DNA of 64,000 nt from an uncultured Pseudomonadales bacterium (lineage in GTDB: Bacteria > Pseudomonadota > Gammaproteobacteria > Pseudomonadales > Azotimanducaceae): positions 806,001-870,000 of the forward strand of contig OY282379.1 in assembly GCA_958295875.1 (NCBI GenBank). Reading direction: 5' to 3'. Positions 1 to 7,705 of this stretch are shown here, in pieces. Numbering within the stretch: the first letter of the stretch is position 1; the number at the start of each line of letters is the position of its first letter. Both the position numbers and the translations under genes were made by a program. Under the pieces are notes generated by a model. The model saw only the letters and a program-made list of their open reading frames with translations, was not told the origin of the DNA and made no database searches.

Positions 1-1258
1 AGGGCCGCGCAAGGCCGAAGCCGTCTTCGTAGTCCACGCGCAGCCCGTCGATCAGCGTCACCTCGCCGTGGCCGAAGTCCCCAAGCGCGGCGAGACGCTC
101 GATGATCGAGAACTTGTCGGCCTCGGTGGTTGGCACCTTGATCTCCGGCGTCGCATGCGAGTTGGGGTAGTGCGCGAAGAGCGTCTCGACGTCAACGTCG
201 GCCGCGGCGGCAATCTCCAACAGGCGCGCGCCGCCATAGATGGCGTCGTCGAAGCCATTCCAGCGCTCGTTGAAGCAAACGTGGCCGCTGAACTCGCCGC
301 CGAGCAATGCGCCGGTCTCGCGCACCATCGCCTTGATGTATGAATGGCCCGTGCGGCTCAGGATCGCCTCGCCACCGCTTTGCTTGATGACCTTGGCCAA
401 GTGTCGGGAGCACTTCACGTCATGGACGATGGCGCCACCGGGGTGGCGGCGCAGCACGTCTTCGGCAAAGAGCATCATCCAACGGTCTGGCTCCACGGCT
501 TGGCCGGCATTGGTCACCACGCCCAAGCGGTCTGCGTCGCCATCGAAGGCGATGCCCAAGTCTGCGCCGTCCGCGCGCACGCGCCCGATGAGGTCGCGCA
601 GGTTGACTGCTTCGGCCGGGTCCGGGTGGTGATTGGGGAAGTCGCCGTCGACGTCTGTGTAGAGTTCCACCACGTCGCAGCCAAGCCGTTCGTAGAGCCG
701 CGGCGCCACGACGCCGCCCACGCCGTTGCCGCAGTCGATGGCCACCTTGAGCCGGCGCGGGACGCGGATGTCCTCGACGACGCGATCGATGTAGCGCTCC
801 ACGACGTCCACGCTGCGCGCGGCGCCCCGCGGGCGGCTGGCGAAGTCTCTCCGTTCGATGCGGGTGTGCAGCGCTTGCACCCCCTGCCCAGCAAGGGCTC
901 TGCCGCCGACGACCATCTTGAAGCCGTTGTATTGGCCCGGGTTGTGCGAGCCCGTGATCATGACGCCGGCATCGGTGCCCAACGCTTGCGTCGCGAAGTA
1001 GAGGAGCGGCGTTGGCACCAAGCCGATGTCGAAGACATCGCAGCCGCCGCGCAACAGCCCGTCCGTCAACGCTTCCCGCATCGCTGGGGTGGAGTGGCGC
1101 CCGTCGCCGCCAACGGCGATGGCATCGTGCCCGGCGGCGAGGGCTTCGGCCGCGAAGGCGCGCCCGATTTGCGCGGCGTGGCCAGTGGTGAGCGTGTCGC
1201 CCGCCAAGCCCCGCACATCGTAGGCGCGGAAGATCTCCGCGGGGGGCGGCGCGTTCAA
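1..1258 (-). CDS. algC: Phosphomannomutase/phosphoglucomutase, 3' end cut by window edge
   Basis: AlgC-type enzyme interconverting mannose-6-P/mannose-1-P and glucose-6-P/glucose-1-P, supplying sugar nucleotides for surface polysaccharide. About 419 codons are visible; the family is about 460, so only the extreme C-terminus is missing. Seen: N-terminal EIFRAYDVRG, the catalytic phosphoserine loop TGSHNP (around residue 100), the metal loop DGDADRLG (around 238) and the sugar-binding GGEFSGH (around 320). The start is taken as TTG at 1258 because it gives the normal N-terminus and overlaps the TGA of the upstream coaBC fragment (TTGA), implying translational coupling. In many gammaproteobacteria dut lies between coaBC and algC; it is absent here. 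Its product would feed the polysaccharide locus that follows. Confidence 0.93.
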   Translation of the reverse strand, partial: MNAPPPAEIFRAYDVRGLAGDTLTTGHAAQIGRAFAAEALAAGHDAIAVGGDGRHSTPAMREALTDGLLRGGCDVFDIGLVPTPLLYFATQALGTDAGVMITGSHNPGQYNGFKMVVGGRALAGQGVQALHTRIERRDFASRPRGAARSVDVVERYIDRVVEDIRVPRRLKVAIDCGNGVGGVVAPRLYERLGCDVVELYTDVDGDFPNHHPDPAEAVNLRDLIGRVRADGADLGIAFDGDADRLGVVTNAGQAVEPDRWMMLFAEDVLRRHPGGAIVHDVKCSRHLAKVIKQSGGEAILSRTGHSYIKAMVRETGALLGGEFSGHVCFNERWNGFDDAIYGGARLLEIAAAADVDVETLFAHYPNSHATPEIKVPTTEADKFSIIERLAALGDFGHGEVTLIDGLRVDYEDGFGLARP

Positions 1259-1656
1259 GCGAGCCTCGACAGAGAGGCTTGGCTGGCCGCGCGTTGTTGT
1301 TGGTGGATGGCTGCGATGGCGTTGACCAACTGCGTTGCCAGCGCCGTCTTCGAGGTGCGGGGGAACACCACTTCACTGCCCTTGGTCACCAGCGTGGCGG
1401 CGTTGTCGTCGCTGTCGAAGCCGATGCCGGGCTGCGAGACATCGTTCACGATGATGGCGTGGCAGCCCTTGCGCGCGAGTTTCCCCCGCGCGTTGCTGAG
1501 GGCGTCGTGGGTTTCCGCGGCGAAGCCGACCACACAGGGCGTGTCGCCGGCGGCGACGGTGGCATCGTCTCTCCGATGACCCGGACGGTCGGCTTGGCCC
1601 ACGGCTTCCTGGGCGCGTCGGTCAGCGGGGGGATGAGTTTCGTCAGCCATCGCCAT
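1255..1656 (-). pseudogene. coaBC: 3' stub of coaBC (phosphopantothenate-cysteine ligase end)
   Basis: Only the last roughly 95 residues match the CoaB half of the bifunctional coenzyme A enzyme: VVGFAAET, ARGKLARKG, NDVS, GFDSDDNAATLV and the C-terminal helix are present. The flavoprotein CoaC half and most of CoaB are missing, and the first 35-40 residues of this open frame do not resemble CoaB, so the junction lies near 1560-1600. The gene is therefore nonfunctional here, and an intact essential coaBC should exist elsewhere. Its stop overlaps the algC start. The break sits next to other broken genes and an insertion sequence, consistent with an insertion-driven deletion. Confidence 0.8.
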
Positions 1657-1702
1657 GTCTCTGGGAAGCGTCTGGGCGGAAGGACCTCTGCCAGCGCCGG
1701 CG

Positions 1703-1708
1703 ATTGTA
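1703..1708 (-). promoter_or_regulatory. Possible -10 element upstream of coaBC stub/algC
   Basis: TACAAT on the minus strand, about 450 bases before the algC start. If active it could transcribe the coaBC stub and algC now that the native upstream region is lost. No convincing -35 is visible, so this is tentative. Confidence 0.25.
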
Positions 1709-1785
1709 GCGATGCTCGAGTTGGGCCGCCACGCTGCGGGGACGGAGCGCCATGAGGCGGTCGAAGGAAGCCCGATGAGCCACGT

Positions 1786-2074
1786 CTACGGCGCCGGCCG
1801 CGACTTGGAGCGCACGATCGCCACCCACCTGTTCGCGATCTCCCCGAACGGCAGCGGCTCCACCTTCCTGCCACGCCAAGCACGCCTTGGCCCATTCCTT
1901 CGCCTTGTCTGGATTCCACGATGGATCGGTGCGCTGGGCCCCGATGAACACCATCTCGGCGTATTCCTTCGGGCGGGTTCCGCGCTGCTTCGCAAGGTCG
2001 CGCTTGCGCTCCTTCATCAGGTTGGCGAGGGCGTCCTTCGACAGCGCCGGAGCCAGCTCGACCACGCCGAGCAT
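1786..2074 (-). pseudogene. Remnant of an unrecognised gene, frameshifted
   Basis: I do not recognise this gene. A protein-like stretch on the minus strand begins near 2074 and is rich in charged helix-forming residues (for example KERKRDLAKQRG and DKAKEWAKACLAW). Around 1860-1870 it appears to continue in another frame (KVEPLPFGEIANRW) and stops at 1786. Base composition by codon position looks coding, but no family motif is evident. It lies between the coaBC stub and the insertion sequence and is probably decaying DNA. Confidence 0.35.
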
Positions 2075-2179
2075 GGGCCACCGCGGCCGTCCACCGCGCC
2101 ATCGCTGAGGCTACCCGAACCGGCGCCGGCGGCGGGTTCCCGTCGCCGGCGCCACCTCACCCCGCCATCGGCTGGCGCA

Positions 2180-2335
2180 GTGCCATATCTATCTGAACCA
2201 GAACAGGATTCTCTACGAGTTCCACCCGTGGCACGGGCAGGAGGTCGCCATTGACCAAGTGTTCGCCAAGGGCGGAGTTTCCGTAGCCCACTGCCGTCTG
2301 GCCGGCGGAGCGCGAGATACAGCTTCCGCCTGCTC
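2180..2335 (+). pseudogene. Possible DUF5372-like remnant abutting the IS
   Basis: On the plus strand a short frame reads RILYEFHPWHGQEVAI followed by a basic and Cys-containing segment. This resembles the small FHP-x-x-GQ proteins (DUF5372-like) that are often encoded beside recombinase genes of mobile elements. It overlaps the 3' end of the transposase antisense to it and has no clear start codon. The assignment rests on a short motif only. Confidence 0.3.
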
Positions 2336-3271
2336 GCGGAGGATCAGGTCCAGCTCCTCCGCGCCGTGCAGCACCGGACGGTGCGCGTCCGCCGCGTCTC
2401 GCGGCGGCGCCGCGAAGCGCCGGTTGAAGTCCGCCATGAACTCCGGCAGATAGCTGTTCGCCGCCTCCATGCCGTCGATCCCCCGCAGCCGCATCTCCTT
2501 GACGAGCCGGTCCTGCAGCGTCAGGTTCGCCCGCTCCACCCGCCCCTTCGCCTGAGGGGTGCTGGCGTGGATCGGCTCGATGTCCAGCGTCTTGAGCGCC
2601 CGCGTGAACTGCGTCGGCGCGTCCTCGCCGTCCTTCCGGTTCACGCGGAACACGCTGTGGCGGTCCGAGTAGAGCGCCACCGGCCGGCCGTGCGCCGCCA
2701 AGTGGTCACGCAGCGTCTCCATGCAGGCTTCCGTCGTCTCCGACCGGAAGAACCGCAGCGCCAGCAGCCGGCTGGTCGCGTCGTCGATGAACACGATCAG
2801 CGCGCAGCGCGGCCCCCGCCCTTCGAACCAGTCGCGCGGCGAACCGTCCACCTGCACCAGCTCCCCGACCCGCGCCCGGCGCGGACGGCTCCAGTGGACC
2901 CGCGCCTCCCGCCGCCGCTTCGGGCGCCACAGGCCATCCTCCGCCATCCACTTCCTCAGCGTCTCGCGCGACAGCGACAGGCCGTGCTCCTCCGACAGCT
3001 TCTCCGCCGCGAACGTCGGCCCGAAGTCCGGGTGCCGCGCGCGAACCAGCGACATCGCCGCCTGCCGAACCTCCGCGGCCAGCGCGTTGTCTGGGCGCTT
3101 GCCGCGGCGCCCCGACGCCACTCCCGCCTCGCCGCGTTCCCGGAGCCGCTTCGCCAGGCGCTTCACCTGCCTCACGCTCAGGCCCAGGCGCTCCGCCGCC
3201 TCACGCTGCTTCAGCCGCCCATCGACCACCGCCTGCGCCACCAACGCCCTGTCCGCCTCCGCCATCGTCAT
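2213..3271 (-). CDS. ISNCY-family transposase, probably C-terminally altered
   Basis: DDE transposase. An N-terminal helix-turn-helix (QREAAERLGLSVRQVKRL) is followed by a second helical region and an RNase H-like core. The core shows VDGSPRDWFEGRG (first Asp), LYSDRHSVF (second Asp) and KGRVERAN (Glu). These spacings match the ISNCY (IS1202/ISDol1-like) group. After the HRPVLHGAEELDLILREQ segment the sequence stops matching what the family usually has (Lys/Arg-rich, then a beta-barrel domain), so about 80 residues seem replaced by a frameshift or fusion. The start was set at the MTM pair at 3271, where family similarity begins. The transposase is probably inactive. Confidence 0.8.
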   Translation of the reverse strand: MTMAEADRALVAQAVVDGRLKQREAAERLGLSVRQVKRLAKRLRERGEAGVASGRRGKRPDNALAAEVRQAAMSLVRARHPDFGPTFAAEKLSEEHGLSLSRETLRKWMAEDGLWRPKRRREARVHWSRPRRARVGELVQVDGSPRDWFEGRGPRCALIVFIDDATSRLLALRFFRSETTEACMETLRDHLAAHGRPVALYSDRHSVFRVNRKDGEDAPTQFTRALKTLDIEPIHASTPQAKGRVERANLTLQDRLVKEMRLRGIDGMEAANSYLPEFMADFNRRFAAPPRDAADAHRPVLHGAEELDLILREQAEAVSRAPPARRQWATETPPLANTWSMATSCPCHGWNS

Positions 3272-3358
3272 CGTCCCTTCGACCTTCAATTCCCACCCCG
3301 GCAAAGTCGTCAAAAGGGGACACTTTAGAATTGCAGAAAGGGGACATTACTGCTTTGC
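2213..3358 (-). mobile_element. ISNCY-type insertion sequence, 3' end rearranged
   Basis: One transposase gene plus a terminal region at 3316-3358. The terminal region carries two direct copies of GGGGACA-Y-T (3316 and 3340, 24 bases apart), a typical multi-site transposase-binding end of DDE elements. The other end is not recognisable because the transposase C-terminus runs into unrelated sequence near 2300, so the element is probably defective. No target duplication could be identified. Confidence 0.7.
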
Positions 3359-3464
3359 GCTAACATCATGGACATGGCGCTCGCCGCGGCGAGGCCCAGC
3401 GGCAGCGACACCTGCCCAGTGGAGTGGCAGCCGGGAGACCGGCGACCGATCGGCGAAGGGCGAA

Positions 3465-4838
3465 GTGGGGCGACGCGGACATACAAGGCCGGACTCGCCA
3501 TCGGCGTGGCGGCGGGCGCTCGCGGCTCGCTTCGGCGCGGCGCTGCGAAGCCGCTTGGCGCAGCCACGGGCCGAGGACGACCCGCTGCAGCAGGCGGGCG
3601 CCGTTGCGTTCATCGCTTGGCTCGCCATTTGCCTGACGCTGGCGGCCGCCGCGCTGGTGGCCGCTGTCTCTCCGTGGCAGTACCGCTTGGCCGCGGCGGA
3701 AGACGGCGTGATCGAGAACCTCACCGCCGCGGCCTATGTGTTGGCTGCGCTTGCGTTGTCGGCAGCGGCATTCGGGCGGCAGGGCTTCCCGAGGCTCGCC
3801 TTGGCCGCGCTGGCCGTCGGCATGGCGGTGTTGGCCGGCGAGGAGATCAGCTGGGGACAGCGCCTCCTTGGCTATGCCACGCCGGACTTCCTGTCGCAGA
3901 ACATTCAGGAAGAAGCCAACCTCCACAATTTGCCGCTTTTCGGCGCCCACTCCAAAGCCGGCCGCGTCGTCATCCTGCTGTCCTGCGCCGTGGCCGTCGC
4001 CGGCGCCCTGAGCCGGAAGGACGCCTTGTTCGGCGTTCCGCTGCCCTCGCTGCCGCTGGCGCTGGGCGGCTTGGCGGTGGCTTGGGTGCTTCCGCGGGTG
4101 AACGACGCGCTGGGCTATTGGCTCGAGTTTGCGGCCGCCGCGGAGAACTTGCTGCTTCTGACGGTCCTCGCGCACGCCGCGTTCGCGGGCCGCTGGCGCC
4201 TGCTCTTGGCCGCTGCGGCGACCTTGACGCTGCGCGTGGCCCTCGGAACTGTGCGCCAGCATTTGGATTCGCCGCCCTGGCGTGAGCTGGCGGAGCTGCA
4301 CTTTGCCCTCTTTTGGCTTGGCTACGCGGCGCAGCTGTGCCTGGGCCGCGCCGCGCTGGCTGGGCGCTTCCCGGCGCCGCGCCGCGCTTGGCCGCTGGCT
4401 GGATGCGGGGTGCTGGCGTTGGGCGCCGGGCTCGCCGCCTTCGAGGGCCTGAGCGCCCGCCAGGCCCGCGCAGCCCATGGCGCCGCCATGCTGGAGGAGG
4501 CGCGGCGGCTGGCGGAGTCCGCCGCGCCGACGGCGCGGTCGACGTTCGACGTCCACCTCCGCCCCGGCGAGGTGGCCTACTTCAAGCGCCCGTGCAGCCA
4601 AGCGGACATTGGCGGGACGTTCTTCCTGCATGTCTTCCCCCAAGATCCGGCCGACCTGCCGCTGACGCGCCGATGGTTGAGCGGGTTCGTCAACTTGGAC
4701 TTCAGTTTTCATTGGCACGGGGCGCTGGCAGGGAGGGCGTGCGGCGCCGTCGTGCCACTGCCGGACTACCCGATCGAGCGGATCCGCACCGGCGTGTGGG
4801 CCTTCAAGGAGGAGCTGTGGCAGGTGCAGCTGCGCTGA
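3465..4838 (+). CDS. Polytopic membrane protein with shared C-terminal domain, copy A
   Basis: Uncharacterised inner-membrane protein of up to 457 residues. It has about 9 hydrophobic segments between residues 45 and 340, with a conserved block GEEISWGQRLLG followed by TPDFLSQNIQEEANLHNLP. This block also occurs in a widespread family of unknown function. Residues about 360-457 are the shared C-terminal domain of this locus: FDVHL, YFKRPC, FFLHVFP, DLP, NLDF, then Cys and LPDYPI. From 3572 onward the DNA is nearly identical to copy B (minus strand 10212-11511), with about 14 differences in 400 residues. Upstream of 3572 the copies differ and this one has no convincing ribosome site. GTG 3465 is only the first plausible in-frame start, so the 5' end may have been replaced by rearrangement next to the IS. 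Confidence 0.7.
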   Translation: MGRRGHTRPDSPSAWRRALAARFGAALRSRLAQPRAEDDPLQQAGAVAFIAWLAICLTLAAAALVAAVSPWQYRLAAAEDGVIENLTAAAYVLAALALSAAAFGRQGFPRLALAALAVGMAVLAGEEISWGQRLLGYATPDFLSQNIQEEANLHNLPLFGAHSKAGRVVILLSCAVAVAGALSRKDALFGVPLPSLPLALGGLAVAWVLPRVNDALGYWLEFAAAAENLLLLTVLAHAAFAGRWRLLLAAAATLTLRVALGTVRQHLDSPPWRELAELHFALFWLGYAAQLCLGRAALAGRFPAPRRAWPLAGCGVLALGAGLAAFEGLSARQARAAHGAAMLEEARRLAESAAPTARSTFDVHLRPGEVAYFKRPCSQADIGGTFFLHVFPQDPADLPLTRRWLSGFVNLDFSFHWHGALAGRACGAVVPLPDYPIERIRTGVWAFKEELWQVQLR

Positions 4839-4877
4839 ACCACGCTGCCGGGCTCGCCGACCCGCCGTCATTCGGGC
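3572..4877 (+). repeat. Inverted repeat, left copy (1.3 kb)
   Basis: Near-identical to 10174-11478 in opposite orientation. It includes almost all of the membrane-protein gene, its stop codon, about 30 bases of 3' flank, and seven bases that in the other copy are the last sense codons of a convergent sulfotransferase gene. Homology stops sharply at both ends. The pair flanks the two genes at 4939-9853 and could support inversion by homologous recombination. Confidence 0.9.
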
Positions 4878-4947
4878 TCCTCGCCAACACGGGGGACTGG
4901 CGCTTGCGGTTCTTCATCAGAGTTTCCGAAGTGAAGGGTTGACCGCG

Positions 4948-7626
4948 GTGGATCGAGTGCTCACCGACGGGACGTGCAGCGCGTTGCGGCGATGGACGGA
5001 CATTGTGCTCCTCGCCGCGGCAGCCGCACTGGGCGCGGGCCTCGTGCTCCTGCGGCTGGCCAACTACGGACCGGGGATGTGGTGGGATGCGGTCAACTAC
5101 ATCGCCGTCGCCCGCAGTCTTTTGGCGGGCGACGGCATTGTCCCCTTGGTAGGCACTTTCTCGTCGTGGCCGCCGCTGTGGCCGGCGATGCTTGCGGGGG
5201 GTGGGCTGTTTGGGCTCGACCCTTACGCCTTCGCCGGACCGCTTAACTCCGTCATCTTCGGGCTGACCGTTCTGGTCGCGGGTTCGTGGCTGCGGCGCCA
5301 TCTGCGCTCCCGGTTCCTGTGGCTCTGGGGCTGCTTCTCGATCGCGCTCGCCCTTCCGCTCACCGAAATGGCGTCCCACGCCATGAGCGAGTCTGCTTTC
5401 ATTCTGTTCGTGACGCTCGCGCTGACGCAGACCGCCGAGCATCTGCGCGGCGGTGGACGCGCTTCCCTGATCTTGGCTGCGGCGTTCGGCGCGCTGGCCT
5501 GCCTGACCCGTTACATGGGCGCCTCGCTGGTCTTGGCGGCGGTCCCCATGCTGCTTGCGGCGCGGGTTGCGCCGCGGGAGAAGATGAAGCGCATCGCCCT
5601 CTATGCGCTGATTGCCGGGGCGCCGGTGGGTCTGTGGATGCTGCGGAACTTTCTGGTTGACGGATCCGTGTCGGGTTTAAGAGGCCTGGCCTTCTACTCA
5701 ATGCGCTTCGTCGTGGACGAGGCTCTGCGGCTCGCGGTTGATGACTGGTGGCTCGCCGGGTTGACGGCCCCGGTCCTGCTGGCGCTCGCGGTGGCGGCCG
5801 GCCACGCGCTCGCGACGTTGGCCGGCCAAGCGTTTCGCCGCCGCTCGGACCGGAGCGGCGCTCCGACTGCTTCGGATGTTGCTTGGCTTCCGCTGCGCGT
5901 GTTCGGCGGCTTCGCGCTCGCGTACCTGACGCTGCTCGCCGCCGCGATGATGTCGGGAGGCACTTTCGATGGATTGCAGTGGAGATTCCTCACTCCGGTG
6001 TATGTTCCGCTCCTGCTCGCGGCGTTGCTGCTGATGGACGGCACCTTGCGCCGCGCGCGGAGGGCGGGCGCCGCGGGGAATCGTTCCGCGCCTGCGCGGC
6101 GTCATGAAATGGTAGGGAAGGGGGCGAAGGCCCTTGCGACCGTCCTGATGCTTGGCGCTGTCCTGCAGGTGGCTTGGCTGGTTGTGCTGCAGGAACGCGG
6201 GATGCAGCGCTGGAATGCCGGTGCGCCGCATGGGTACGCCGCACCGCGGTGGAGGACGTCGGAGAGCATGCAACGCTTTCGGGAGGCGGCTCTGACAGGC
6301 ACAGTCCTGAGCAATGCCTGGCTCGCCGCGAGCTTGCGCGCCGACGGGCCGGCGCACCATAGGAGTCTGCCATGTGAACCGCATCATCTTGAGTTTGCGC
6401 TGATGAACGCCCTTGGCCGCGGAGAGGTGCATGTCCTCTATTTCCGTGACGGGGAAGATAGAGGATGCTCTCAGCAGCAGGAGGAGGACCTGCGGAGCGC
6501 CCTGTCCCGCGAGCCGCGGCTGGAGCTGGTGGACCGGGCGGACGGCAAGGTGTATGGCCTGGAGCTGGTGGCGGACTGGGCGGACGGCGAGCTGTATCGC
6601 CTGCGGCAAAAAAAAGAATCCCAGAAGTCCCGGCCGCTCGTCATGGTCATGGGTTCCGACCCTCCGGTGGTGGACGAGCCGTTACGCGCTTCTTTCGACA
6701 GGCGCCGCGGCCGGCGGCTGCCTGGGGAAAGGTGGCGGTGGGAGAGAACCGGCGACTCCGATGGCTGGACGAGCATCCCGGCCAAGAAACGGCGCAGCTT
6801 CGAGTACACCCCCACGGTTCACGACGTCGGGCGTCGTCTGCGCGCTTCGGTGCATTACGAAGACCAGTTCGGCAACCGCGTGAAGGCAGTGACCGAGCCA
6901 TCCGAACCCGTGCAACCCGTGCAACCCGTGCCGGCCCGGGAGCGCATCCTTCGCTCCAGATACGATGTTTACCTTCGCGAAAACAGGCTGACCTATGAGA
7001 ACCGGAGCTGCAGATGGGTAGACGAATACGGCACGCGGTTCCCGTTGCGCGTCTATTCGCGGGACTCCGAAAGTGGAACGCACGAACGCGCTGCGCTGGA
7101 TTTCAATTGGCCAAGGAACGCTTGGCAGAACAACGGCGTCTGCGTCGTCGAGCGTCAGCTTCCCGACAAGGACATCGTCGGCATCCAAACCGGACAGGTG
7201 GACAGCCGTGGGAACCGCCTTTGGGAAGCGGAGCACTGGTTCGAGGAGAGCCGGCGATGGCTGGACGGCCATTTGTCGTCGGCAACTTCCGGCGAGCCGG
7301 CGGCCCGCGGCGTCTTCGACGTCTATCTGGGCCTCGGCGCCGAAAGCCTGATCTTCGTCAAGGCCCCATGCGCCCACGCCGACACGGAGGCGATGTTCTC
7401 TCTGCACCTGATGCCTGCTGATCAGGATGATCTGCCGGAAGAGCGCAGGCGACACGGCTTCGACAACTTGGACTTCGCTTTCGACGCGCACGGCGATAGA
7501 TTCGACGGCAAATGCTTGGCAACAGTCCCTCTCCCGGAATACGGCATCTCCGAAATCAGGACCGGCCAGTACATGCCTGTGGATGGCGGCTTCCATAAGA
7601 TCTGGGAAGCGGAGTTTCGCCGATGA
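4948..7626 (+). CDS. GT-C-like membrane glycosyltransferase with Ig-like and duplicated C-terminal domains
   Basis: Large protein (about 890 residues). The N-terminal 420 residues hold about 10 membrane segments with an early acidic loop (WWDAVNYIAVARSLLAGDG) typical of GT-C lipid-linked sugar transferases (ArnT/GT39-like). A periplasmic region follows. Residues about 596-654 resemble a bacterial Ig-like module (WRWERTGDSDGW, YTPTVHDVGRRLRASV). A degenerate copy of the locus-specific C-terminal domain lies at about 673-769 (YDVYL, SC, GVC, IQTGQ). A canonical copy is at about 790-894 (FDVYL, VKAPC, DLPEERRRHGFDNLDF, GKC, IRTGQ). A short Pro-Val-Gln repeat separates the modules. GTG 4948 is favoured over TTG 4939 because a GAAG-GAAG-like purine stretch lies 10 bases upstream. 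Confidence 0.8.
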   Translation: MDRVLTDGTCSALRRWTDIVLLAAAAALGAGLVLLRLANYGPGMWWDAVNYIAVARSLLAGDGIVPLVGTFSSWPPLWPAMLAGGGLFGLDPYAFAGPLNSVIFGLTVLVAGSWLRRHLRSRFLWLWGCFSIALALPLTEMASHAMSESAFILFVTLALTQTAEHLRGGGRASLILAAAFGALACLTRYMGASLVLAAVPMLLAARVAPREKMKRIALYALIAGAPVGLWMLRNFLVDGSVSGLRGLAFYSMRFVVDEALRLAVDDWWLAGLTAPVLLALAVAAGHALATLAGQAFRRRSDRSGAPTASDVAWLPLRVFGGFALAYLTLLAAAMMSGGTFDGLQWRFLTPVYVPLLLAALLLMDGTLRRARRAGAAGNRSAPARRHEMVGKGAKALATVLMLGAVLQVAWLVVLQERGMQRWNAGAPHGYAAPRWRTSESMQRFREAALTGTVLSNAWLAASLRADGPAHHRSLPCEPHHLEFALMNALGRGEVHVLYFRDGEDRGCSQQQEEDLRSALSREPRLELVDRADGKVYGLELVADWADGELYRLRQKKESQKSRPLVMVMGSDPPVVDEPLRASFDRRRGRRLPGERWRWERTGDSDGWTSIPAKKRRSFEYTPTVHDVGRRLRASVHYEDQFGNRVKAVTEPSEPVQPVQPVPARERILRSRYDVYLRENRLTYENRSCRWVDEYGTRFPLRVYSRDSESGTHERAALDFNWPRNAWQNNGVCVVERQLPDKDIVGIQTGQVDSRGNRLWEAEHWFEESRRWLDGHLSSATSGEPAARGVFDVYLGLGAESLIFVKAPCAHADTEAMFSLHLMPADQDDLPEERRRHGFDNLDFAFDAHGDRFDGKCLATVPLPEYGISEIRTGQYMPVDGGFHKIWEAEFRR

Positions 7627-7705
7627 CGAAGACAGTTAATCACTTTGAATGCACAAATGCGGATGCTTACGGAACCAGTGCTCGACGGAGCGCGCTCCGC
7701 CACTC

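Noticed and set aside
344..1579. Open frame of 411 codons on the plus strand
   Set aside because: It is the antisense shadow of algC and the coaBC stub; the minus strand shows all AlgC motifs.
3366..4871. Minus-strand open frame of 501 codons opposite the membrane gene
   Set aside because: Gln/Arg/His-rich antisense shadow. The plus-strand protein has clear membrane segments and conserved motifs.
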